Notes under the pieces: generated by a model
Databases searched by the model: none
Told to the model about the DNA's origin: nothing
Seen by the model: the letters and a program-made list of their open reading frames with translations, nothing else
Origin: Gautieria morchelliformis
Taxonomy: Eukaryota > Basidiomycota > Agaricomycetes > Gomphales > Gomphaceae
DNA: 64,000 nt
Reading direction: 5' to 3'
Assembly (NCBI GenBank): GCA_015179125.1
Contig: WHVA01000042.1
Location: 248,001 to 312,000 of the forward strand
Shown: positions 1 to 9,100 of the stretch, piece by piece
How positions within the stretch are numbered: position 1 is the first letter of the stretch
How the letters are laid out: every line of letters starts with the position of its first letter
Program-made: the position numbers and the translations under genes

Positions 1-1719
1 CTTACCAGACGGAGAGAGAAAGACCCATCGAAGCCGAGGAAAACGAAACCAGCAAAGAGACCGTCAATAAAGGTGGGACAGCACGTGATTTGGCCCGCAG
101 CGACGCACAAGTTCCTGGGGGTTATCATGGACCAGGAACTGAGATTTAAGGAACATGTTAATTACGCGTTGAAGAAGGGGGAGGCATACATAGGACAGTA
201 CAAGAGACTGGCGAGACCGTCAACGGGAATAGTAGCTAAGTACATGAGAAACTACTACCTGACGGTCGCGATACCAAGAATACTGTACGCTGCTGACGTC
301 TTCCTCACCCCAGCAACAGACAGAGCCAAGGGCACGAAGGGATTCGTGAACAAGTTAGGAAGAATTCAAAGACAGGTCGCGCTAGACATCACGGGCGCAC
401 TTAGAACCACGGCAACCGACACTCTTGACGCACATGCCAACCTCCTCCCATTCCCGCTAATGGTCACCAAAATAGTACACAGAGCAGCTGTGCATCTGGC
501 GAGCCTACCCCAAACCCACCCGCTAGCAGGAAGAACTAGAAGAGCAGCGAAGAGGTACGTCAAACGCCACAGATCCCCCCTCCATGAGATGATGCACGCC
601 TTCGAGCTAAACCCGGACATGATGGAGAAAATACATACGGTGGTACTCGGGCCCAAATGGAAGCCGTCGTTCAGCACGAGGATCCTGTCCACCAAAGAAA
701 AGGCCATAGAGGAAATAAATGCGGACAGAGCGGACATAGTAGTATACACAGACGGCTCGATCATGGAAGATGGCGTAGGGGCGGCAGCAGTTTTGTACAG
801 GAATGGGATAGAATGCAGAACGGCGAGGCTACACATGGGACCGCAAAGCGAGCACACCGTGTTCGAGGCCGAATTGGCGGCCGTAGCGATTGGAGCCAAA
901 ATGCTGAATGCAGAGAGGGGCAAGAGATTCACGATAGCCCTAGACAGCCAGGCGGCTATCCAGACAACTAGGACAGAACGAGCCATCCCCAGCCAATACC
1001 TCGTCAATGCGGTACACAGGCAGATTCAGGGCGTGGTCCAGCAGCAGGAGGGAGTTAAGGTGACTATGAGATGGGTACCGGGCCATGAAGGAATAAAAGG
1101 AAACGAGAGGGCGGACGAGGAAGCGAAGAAAGCGGCGAACGGCGAGACCAGCGAGGAGAGGGACATACCAACCGAGTGCCGGGGAACACTGCCTGTGAGC
1201 AGGGTGGCTGAAATCCAGAGACATGACGCACAGTTGAAGCAGAAAGCGAGGGAAAACTTCGCTAAGTCCCCCAGAGCTATGCGCGCGCACGAGATTGACC
1301 CCACCATGCCGTCGACAGCATTCATGAAGATCACACAGAGCATGCCGCGCAAACAGGCCAGCCTGCTTGTGCAGCTGAGGACGGGACATGTGCCGTTGAA
1401 CAAATACCTATACAAACTAGGAAGAGCAGGGTCGCCCATGTGCCCAGCGTGCAGGAACGCACTCGAGACAGTACAACACTTCATAATCCAGTGTCCGGCA
1501 TACAGCGAGCAGAGGAAGAGGATACGGAGGAAACTGGGAAGGGGCGCAAAATCAATAAGGACACTGTTAGGAGGACACAAGGCCATGCAATATCTATTCG
1601 GGTACATACAAGACACGAAGAGGTTCGAGAAACAGTACGGAGATGTCTCTCTCCCGCAACAGAAGGAAGACAAAAAGAAAAGGGGAAATAGAAGGCGGCG
1701 CGAAGAGAGGAGACAATAG
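1..1719 (+). CDS. LINE (Tad1-like) polyprotein, C-terminal part: RT tail, RNase H, CCHC
   Basis: C-terminal part of a non-LTR retrotransposon ORF2. The frame is open to base 1, so the real start is outside the window; the GTG at 73 is not a start. After the post-RT segment (HKFLGVIMDQEL near residue 40) comes an RNase H domain with all four acidic positions visible: YTDGS, FEAEL, LDSQ and NERADE. A cysteine cluster of the form CPAC-x8-H-x4-C lies near the end. RNase H in a LINE is typical of fungal Tad1-clade elements. The protein would reverse-transcribe its own RNA at a nicked target site and remove the RNA strand. The frame ends at TAG 1717-1719, 156 bp before a poly(A) tract, so this is the true 3' end of the element and it is not visibly broken here. 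It lies directly upstream of an LTR fragment into which it inserted. Confidence 0.9.
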   Translation, partial: LTRRREKDPSKPRKTKPAKRPSIKVGQHVIWPAATHKFLGVIMDQELRFKEHVNYALKKGEAYIGQYKRLARPSTGIVAKYMRNYYLTVAIPRILYAADVFLTPATDRAKGTKGFVNKLGRIQRQVALDITGALRTTATDTLDAHANLLPFPLMVTKIVHRAAVHLASLPQTHPLAGRTRRAAKRYVKRHRSPLHEMMHAFELNPDMMEKIHTVVLGPKWKPSFSTRILSTKEKAIEEINADRADIVVYTDGSIMEDGVGAAAVLYRNGIECRTARLHMGPQSEHTVFEAELAAVAIGAKMLNAERGKRFTIALDSQAAIQTTRTERAIPSQYLVNAVHRQIQGVVQQQEGVKVTMRWVPGHEGIKGNERADEEAKKAANGETSEERDIPTECRGTLPVSRVAEIQRHDAQLKQKARENFAKSPRAMRAHEIDPTMPSTAFMKITQSMPRKQASLLVQLRTGHVPLNKYLYKLGRAGSPMCPACRNALETVQHFIIQCPAYSEQRKRIRRKLGRGAKSIRTLLGGHKAMQYLFGYIQDTKRFEKQYGDVSLPQQKEDKKKRGNRRRREERRQ

Positions 1720-1900
1720 CCGCACACCTCGCCCACAAAGGTACGGACTCACTCGGGGCCACGCCCCTTGAGCATAAGCAGAGAAAGAGATCCAAAGGAG
1801 AGAAGGAAAGAACACGAGCAAGAACATGTATATACCGTCTTACATAGGGCGCCGCCCCAAAAGACGTAAACTGGGAAAAAAAAAAAAAAAAAAAAAAAAA
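1720..1900 (+). other. LINE 3' UTR with hairpin and 25-nt poly(A)
   Basis: Untranslated tail of the LINE. It holds a two-part hairpin: CGTCTT at 1836-1841 pairs with AAGACG at 1861-1866, and GGGC at 1847-1850 pairs with GCCC at 1854-1857. Ten bases later comes a run of 25 A residues (1876-1900), the integrated poly(A) tail. The same hairpin with compensating changes occurs at the 3' end of a second LINE (minus strand, 24747-24777), so it is probably the structure bound by the element's reverse transcriptase. Confidence 0.85.
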
Positions 1901-2067
1901 TGTGCACACCATGGTAATGCGCAAGCGGTGATAATGCCGGCGATTATGCACATGGCGATAATGCACCATCAGTGATAATGCACCTCGTGACAATGCACAC
2001 TGCGATAATGTGCATTGTGATAATGCATATCGTGATAAAGCAGTGTGTGATTGGGGTTCCCCTGACA
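1901..2067 (-). repeat. Truncated 3' LTR of gypsy-1 with 15-bp tandem repeat
   Basis: On the minus strand the LTR begins TGTCAGGGGAAC at 2067, after a polypurine tract, like the TGTCAGGGTTCAC LTR of gypsy-6. Most of the fragment (about 1913-2050) is a degenerate tandem repeat with a 15-bp period (core GTGATAATGCAC on the plus strand), about eight units, one of 18 bp. It is cut at 1900 by the poly(A) end of the LINE, so the LINE inserted into this LTR; the rest would lie left of the window. Confidence 0.75.
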
Positions 2068-4955
2068 TCACCCCCCCTCTAGAATGCGGCGGCCCAATGC
2101 ATGAAGGCCCACTGGTGGAACAGGGATGCAATTCTGAAAGGTGACAGCCTCCAAGGAATGAATGCGATGAGGGGCACATGGGTGTGAATGGTAGAAGTCA
2201 GCGATAAGATCAGGAGCTTGGACGTCGCCCTCATTTTCCCATGAATTCTCTTCATAGCCATACCCCCTCCACTTGATGAGGAACTGCAGGCAATTTGCTC
2301 ACATGCGACTGTCTAACACCTGTTCAACTTCAAAGTGCTCATTGCCCTCTCTAAGGATGGGTGGAGGTGGTGGGGATGGTCCCTGACCCAGGATTGGATC
2401 GGATGGAGCAGGAGTCAGCTTAATGACAGAGAAAATGGGGTGGAGGTGACTCAGAGAGCTTGGGAGGTGGAGACAGTAGGCTTGTGACCCAACTTGGCGT
2501 TCGACGATGCAGGGGCCAAGTCACTGATGAGCTAGCTTCTTCGAAGGACAGGTGGTGTGTATATCACTTACATTGAGGTAAACCTCATCACCTGGTGAAA
2601 ATGTATGTGCTGGCTCACATCGGTGATTATAGTATGTCGCCATGTTTTCCTTCAACCTTGCCAGCGCCGACTTTGCTTCTGCAGGATTGGTGTTGATGTG
2701 AATTGCCACTTTAGCCCATCAAATGCCTGCTGTTCACAATCACCCCATGACCATTGTATGTCCTTCTTGATGAGCTCAAACAGGGGTCATGCATGATGTG
2801 AGAAGCCCTCAACGAACCGGCAATAAACATTGGCAAACCCTAGGAAAGCCTGCACTGTTATTGGGGTACAAGGAGGGGGACAGAGACAGATGGAACGGAA
2901 CATGAAGCGCAACATGTGAGAGAACAGACACTAGCGAGGACACTGTTAACCCGCTTAAACGGACTCAACTGTGTGAGTGAATGGGCTAAAAACCAATGAA
3001 TTTGTTGTAACTATGGAGCTAGCTACTTATACAAATGATGGATATGCGAGTGCTTGGTCAGGGGACCACAGAATGGGAACTAGATAGGAGTAGTATCCTA
3101 ATGCGGGTGGTCCTGGGGAAATGCTGGTTCACAACATAGGCAACATGGACATAGCAAGAGATAAAGTAAAACTCCAGTTCACAACATGCACCTCCTTGCG
3201 ATTTGCTGGGGTTGGCCAGTCCATGACGCCTGCGACCTTGAGTGGGTCCATCTCCACCTTGCCATGTGAAACAATGAGCCCAAGGTACTCAATCTTCATT
3301 CACTCAAGCTCGCATTTCTCAGGGCAAAGATAGAGCTTGTGCTGCTGTAGGCACTCAAGGACTATTCACAGAAGTTGGCAATGCTCCTCAAGGGTGTCAG
3401 TGAAGATCAGGATGTCGTCCAGGTACACACACACATGCCCTTCCATGATGAGGTCTTGGAAGATGTCATTCATCATGGTTTGGAATGTCGCAGGACTGTT
3501 TGTGAGCCCAAAGAACATGACAAGGGGTTCAAAGAGGCTGAGATTAGTGTGGAACACAGCTTTCCACTCATCACCATCCTTTATCCACACATTATTAAAG
3601 CCCCATCACACGTCTAGCTTGGTGAAGTATTTCAGTCCACAAAGCTGCACGATGAGCTCAGAAATGATGGGAAGGGAGTAGCAGTTCTTCACTGTCATGG
3701 CATTGAGCATGTGATAATCCTGGACCAGTTGCAGTGACCCATCCTTCTTCTTGATGAAGAACACTGGGCTGGCCATAGGTGATTTCAAGGGGTGAATGCG
3801 ACCAGTGTGAAGGTTCTCCTGCAGGAATTCATCTAGCTGCAACTGTTCACTGGGGGCAAGTGGGTAAACCTTGCATGCAGATGGCTTGGCTCCTGGCTTG
3901 AGCTCAATTGCATGGCCCCATGTCCTGTGTTCTGGAAGTGAATCGAAGGACTCTTTGGCGAAGACATCCTTGAAGTCACTGAGGTACAGAGGGATGAGTT
4001 CTTTTTCCTTTGGGGGCACACTGCGAAGGGCCTTCTCAGCTAGCTGCTGTGAAGTGGTTGTGGTGGCTGTGATAATGGGTACAGGTACATTGGGCCTGGA
4101 CATGGTCACCTGGCTCCAGAAGGGGCTCAACATCACCTGGCTCATCTTCTTCTGTGTCACTCTCTTCCTCTTCCACCATCTGAAGCAGAGGGCCCATGCG
4201 GCATGCACATATCCCCACCTCCTCTCTCCGCTCTTCCCACAATGTTGCTCTGCGGGTGTGACACTGCGCAGGGCATCAACTCAGTGTCACCTCCTGCATT
4301 CACCAGTTAACCTCCAGGTTGTGCTCCCGGAGCCATGGATAGCTGAGGATCATCTTGTGCTTCTCAAGGTTCATAATGGTGAAGGCAGCACATTTGGAGT
4401 GGTCGTGGAATTGCAGGATGACATCAATAACATTGCGAATTGCTCCACCCTCATTGGGCATGCCATCAACATTGTACACATGGGCAGGGCATGTGAGCGA
4501 TCGCATGGTTAACTCCTCAGTGGCGACAAATTTGCTGTCGATGAACAACCCAGTCACACTACTGTCAAGGAGCGCAGTCACTCCTTTGACCTCAGCTGTG
4601 TCTGTTGTCTGGATTTCCACCTTGAGGCTCTGCGAATTTGGAGAGGGAACAGATGCAACCAGGAAGTGCTTGGGAAGGGCTTGCTCCCAACGCTTCAACC
4701 ATGGTGAAGGACTTTTAGAATGTCATCAGTTGATGTGTCTTTATCGCTTTCTGTGTGTGACCCAGTTTCCGACACATGAATCATATCTTCAGTATCTGGG
4801 GCTATTGACAGGGCAGCAAAGCGATTGGACAGGAGCAGCAAGGGCACATCTCTCACTTGCTGCGTGACACAAAATCCTCCACATCATCCTTCTCAACCTC
4901 TTCCTCAGCAATGTCTCGCACATCTGCAGCGACCATCCAGTGGTCCCGCAGCTCT
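2068..4955 (-). pseudogene. Decayed Ty3/gypsy element (gypsy-1): gag end, PR, RT, IN tail, chromodomain
   Basis: Remains of a chromovirus read from 4955 down to 2068. In order: the end of gag (about 4789-4955); an aspartic protease region (4300-4698) where the usual D-S-G is D-S-S; reverse transcriptase (3366-4208) with the PMASPVFFIKKKDGS motif and the YLDDILIF catalytic box; the RT/RNase H connection (FLGFANVY, about 2800-2868); an integrase C-terminal piece (2521-2709, PGDEVYLN); and a chromodomain-like segment (about 2080-2280). The integrase core and most of RNase H are deleted and the frame is broken by stops and shifts. The protein pieces align well with gypsy-6 (57298-61188), so it is an older relative. 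Unlike gypsy-6, its chromodomain runs almost straight into the polypurine tract with no extra ORF. A foreign piece splits it at about 2869-3190. Confidence 0.85.
2869..3190. other. About 320-bp insertion of unknown class inside gypsy-1 pol
   Basis: The RT reading frame breaks after the DWPTPANRKE motif (minus strand, near 3190) and resumes at TVQAFLGFANVY (near 2868). In gypsy-6 these motifs are adjacent, so about 320 bp is extra. It has no coding capacity that I recognise. GTTCACAACAT occurs twice at one side (3127-3137 and 3177-3187). CAAGGAGG near 2869 and CCTCCTTG near 3190 are inverted, but one arm is ordinary coding sequence, so this may be chance. Confidence 0.5.
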
Positions 4956-5100
4956 GTAAATAACCTATGTACATAGTGCTTAGCTAATATGAGTGGGCCC
5001 CTTAGGGACCCACTGTACAGTTCATGCATGGGAACCGACCAGTGGTTCCCACCGCATCTTACCTTAACCTGTCACTACATGGCATCCAGAATACCACTCA
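4956..5100 (+). repeat. LTR fragment starting TGTAAATAACC
   Basis: Closely similar to 53414-53578, where the same sequence follows the polypurine tract of gypsy-4 and is its 3' LTR. Both copies share the opening TGTAAATAACCTATGTA and the block GGGCCCCTTAGGGACCCACTGTA, and both stop at the same base in front of the same copia integrase piece (see 5101-5160). Confidence 0.7.
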
Positions 5101-5160
5101 TTGGTCAAGTTCTGTCTGCCCTTGTGATACAAGGCATTAATATCGACATCTTTGCACCTT
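5101..5160 (+). pseudogene. Copia integrase fragment
   Basis: Encodes a short piece matching the integrase frame at 53579-53640 (VKFCSALVIQGPKIDIF), with changes. It directly follows the TGTAAATAACC LTR, exactly as at 53.6 kb. About 60 bp; no function expected. Confidence 0.6.
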
Positions 5161-5683
5161 TTTGAACTATCCTGCGGTGATTGCCAGGTGACCAACCAAT
5201 TGTGGATTCGGAGCAATCTTGAAAAGATCGCTGTGTCGACGACTAAACATTGTTGAGACCCTCCAGTAGACCCTCTACTGTTGGCTGCGAGTGTGATGAT
5301 TCCATGCAGTCAAAGACGGACACCAGCCACGAGCTCGCGGTCCACACCCCAGGTGCAGCCCAGCGACACGACAGCTGATGCAACCCTGGACCAAGAATCC
5401 AGGACACCAGAAGATGGAGAGATCATAGATCTCACTGCCCTCGTCCCCCCAATCGAGGACAAGGAAAATCCCAACCACATCTCGCCGAGTGTGGTCGAGG
5501 AGGAGATGTTGCCAGGCGACAGACCGGTGCCACCCCCCAATCCCCTCTGCCTAGAGACAAAGGCAAGGGCAGAGAAGTCTCGCCATCATCAGGCAGCAGA
5601 TCATCACAGTCAAGACAGGCATGAAGCCGAGACTCCAACTGCCACTTGCAAAGTTGAGCAATGACTATTGTCCACCAAAGGAG
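5161..5683 (+). pseudogene. Gypsy-3 5' region and gag N-terminus, split by copia-1
   Basis: After about 130 bp of probable leader, a frame with ATG at 5296 encodes a Pro/Ser/Glu-rich start (MIPCSQRRTPATSS) that stops at 5664. The neighbouring frame, reading CPPKE across 5669-5683, continues after the Copia insertion at 10948 as EDEDKKDEPPTTV, so this is the N-terminal part of one gag gene with a frameshift. The last five bases (AGGAG, 5679-5683) are the target duplication of copia-1. The family is recognised from the downstream part (10943-14590). Confidence 0.65.
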
Positions 5684-6181
5684 TGTTGGGTGCATTTATG
5701 CTCCTGCACCAAAATCAAGCATAATATATCCAATTTGTTGTGTGGCCTTCCAATTTCTTCTCACATTGTTCTTGTATTATGCATCCATTTCTCTGGTTAT
5801 TTTCGAAATTTTCCACTCATTCCTTATCTCTCTATTTCATCTTGTTATTCCTACTTTCACAAGCGGCTGCACCCAGCGGAGTCTGAAATGACTTCGACGC
5901 GCGAGCTCTTGGGCGCTAAAGGGCCGGGTAGTAGTACATGCGCAGTGGAACACATTTCCCCCTCTCTCAGTGACCACTAAATTCACTGAGAGAGGCAAGT
6001 AAATTAGTCTAGTAGTCTTTGCATTTATTGACCTAGAAATCCTCTGTAGTGAATTGATTTCTAGGTAGTGTATAATATATTTATAGTGACCACTAAATTC
6101 ACTGAGAGAGTGAATTGATTTCTAGTCTATTCTTTTGAGCAACAAGTCCATACCTACTGCCTATAATTCCTGTCCTCTACA
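5684..6181 (+). repeat. Copia-1 5' LTR
   Basis: 498 bp, begins TGTTGGGTGC and ends CCTCTACA. Contains a perfect 13-bp inverted repeat, CCTCTCTCAGTGA at 5961-5973 and its complement at 5983-5995 with a 9-nt loop, and a partial second copy of the loop and right arm at about 6088-6110. The promoter and RNA end sites of the element should lie here. Confidence 0.95.
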
Positions 6182-6194
6182 GGGTTATGGGCCC
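6178..6194 (+). other. Copia-1 primer-binding site overlapping the start codon
   Basis: GGGTTATGGGCCC directly follows the LTR. It is complementary to the anticodon arm of eukaryotic initiator tRNA-Met (GGGCUCAUAACCC as in yeast), with one G-U pair. Copia-type elements are known to prime from an internal cut of this tRNA. The polyprotein ATG (6187-6189) lies inside this site. Confidence 0.75.
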
Positions 6195-9100
6195 CGGAGA
6201 CACTTCTGAGAAGCTATTGGGTGTTGAGAAGCTTGCTACTGATGGAAGTAATTGGCCATTGTGGCGAGCCACTCTCATCAGCTATTTCGAGTCCAAAAAT
6301 CTGCTCAAGCATGTAGAAGGGAGAGTCACTCGACCTCCTGATCCCCCAGTCATGCCCCCAGGCCATATTCTAACAGAAGCTGAGGAAACTCAGATGGATA
6401 AGGCTGAGGAGAAGCTGGAGAGATACCTTGCTAGAGAAGGACAAGCCAAGACCCAAATCATCGTCTCAGTGTCAGAGTCATTAGCCCTGATGCTACAGAA
6501 GCAGAAGACAGCAAAAGAGACTTGGGATGCACTGGTCAATGAGATGACCAAAAAGCCCAAGATGGTCCTCACCAGCCTGCAGAGACAACTCCGCAGTATG
6601 AGATGTCCTGAGAATGGAGACTTGAGAGATCACTTGGACAAGGCCCAAGACCTATATGCTCGTCTTAATGAGATGGGAGCTAGAGTTTCTGAAGAAGAAT
6701 TCATGGACATAATCCTTGCGTCACTTCCACCATCCTATGAGGCAGTCATGAATGCCCTTACAACTTCGCTTGAAGAATGCGGGATGCCATTGGTCCCTGA
6801 TAATATTATTAGGGTACTAAAGGCTCAGTATGACAGGAAGAAAACACTCCCGCAAGAAGAGCAGGTGTTTATTGGTTCATCTACTAAAAAGGACCAGAAG
6901 GGGCAGAAGGCGCATGTATGCACCAACTGCAAAAAGCCTGGACATTCCATCGAAAATTGCTGGGCTAAAGGAGGTGGTAAAGAAGGTCAAGGACCACGTC
7001 AGAAGAAAAAAGCCAAAGCCAAGAAGAAGAAGAAGGGTAAAGCAAAAGCGAATGTTGCCGAAGAAGAGTCCTCTTCTGAGGAAAGTGGTGATGGGCATCT
7101 TGCCTTCACCAATTTTGACGAGTGCTCTAATTTCAATTTGAGCACATCCTCAGGAGTTATAGTCATACTCGACACCGGAACGACATCGCATATGACTCCT
7201 CACAAAAATTTATTGAGGAACTACTGTCAATTCTCACAGCCGAGGACTATCCGAGCAGCCAACAAAGGCACTTTTGATGCCTTCGGTTCAGGACTGCTTG
7301 TATTATCCAACAAGGTTGGAGATAAAACAGTAGAAGTCACGTTGCAAGATACATATTATGCTCCAAAAATTGCTGCTACCCTCGTCTCGATCGGTCGGTG
7401 CGATGATGCTGGCTACGATATTCGACTCGGTGGCCAGAAATGCACAATATCTAACGCTACTGGAAAGGTATTGATGCAAGCACCGAAGGTCAATGGTTTA
7501 TATCGACTAGACCTCCAGTCACCAAGTGCTCAAGCCCATATGTGTTTGTCTGCCATGGAAATTCATCAAAAAATGGGGCACATCTCACAGAAGTCCCTAC
7601 AACATCTATTAAATCATGGCATGATATTGGGCATTGAACTGAGCTCCACAGGCGATAGAATTGTCTGCGATGCGTGTATTCAGGCCAAGATTGCGCGCAA
7701 AACTCTTCCTCGAGAACCCAGAGACCGAACATCAAAATTCGGTGACAGAATTTATTCTGATGTCTGGGGACCTGCAAGACACCTCACGATCGATAAGAAG
7801 TCATATTATGTCTCCTTTATCGATGACTACTCAAGAGAATCGGTGATCTATCTCATGGCGAACAAATCAGAAGCATTCTCAAAGTACAAGCTCTACGAGG
7901 CTTTAATGCTTCGACAGAGAAATGTGCACATCAAGGCACTTGTTTCTGATCGAGGGGGCGAGTATACGAGCTCTGAATTCGAACAGCATCTAGCCAAACA
8001 AGGCACGAAGCATCAGTTGACGGTACACGACACACCAGAGTCTAATGGTGTTGCCGAACGTCTGAACCGAACTCTCACTGAGAGAACTCGTGCCATGCTG
8101 TTAGAATCAGGCCTTCCTAAGATATTATGGGGCTATGCAATACAGCATGCCAATTATCTTAGGAACAGGACACACACAAGAGCTCTACCGGATAAAACAC
8201 CCTACGAGATGATCCACCATGAGAAACCGAATCTCAAAGACATTCACGCGTGGGGAACTGAAATTTACGTTAAAATCACTCAGGGAGATAAATTGGCAGC
8301 TCGTGCCAAGAGAGCTCGGTGGATAGGAATTTCTGCGCAGAGCCATGGTCATTATGTTTATTGGCCTGACTCGCACAAAGTTTCTGTCGAGCGGAACGTT
8401 GTCTTTGATTCAGAAATGAAGAAGGGAAAGGTCCCAATCATTTCTATTGAGGAATCCAAGCTACCTACGTCTAAAGAAGAGAAGAAGGCCATTCCGGCAT
8501 CAGTGCCTGTGCCCGGTCGCTTAGTCAGTGAAGAGGCAAAGATCGAAGAAATTGATGAAAGTGCACCGGAAGAATATCTTGAAAAGCTGCAACCTATTCA
8601 GGGAGTTGATGACAGACCTAGAGAAGCTGAACCGATAAGGAGAAGCGAAAGGATCCGTCAACAACAAGTGCGGCCGGCCCCATCAGGTCCCGTGACAAGA
8701 TCTCAAACTCAGAGACAAACTGGCGCACATATGACTACGCTAGCTTACGAGGACGTTGAGGACCATAAAGAAGTTTTATTCGACCAAGAATTATCCTCCG
8801 AGATTGATGGCATCAGTAGCTATGAGTGTGCCATCAGTGCGTTTCTAACCGACGGTCAAAACAATAATAAGGCGCCGGATTTGAGTCAAATTGAACCTAG
8901 CAATGCAGACGAAGCTCTGAATAATCCTATGTGGAAGAAATCAATGGACAAAGAGTATGAGGCCCTAATCGACAAGGGAGTGTGGGAAAGAACCAAACCA
9001 CCTCCTGGAGCCAACATTGTCGGCAACAAATGGGTCTACCTTTGGAAGCGTAATCCAGAAGGGAAACCAATAGTACCTAAATTGAGAATGGTCGCCCAAG

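Noticed and set aside
366..1736. Several minus-strand frames opposite the LINE ORF (up to 236 aa)
   Set aside because: Shadows of the real frame; hydrophobic and Ser/Cys-rich with no known motif.
1913..2050. CRISPR-like array
   Set aside because: A 15-bp period with no spacers, inside a fungal retrotransposon LTR; a plain tandem repeat.
5661..5980. Frames of 76-119 aa in the copia-1 LTRs (repeated at 10434-10741)
   Set aside because: Same text in both LTRs, T/C-rich, no motif; LTR sequence read as protein.
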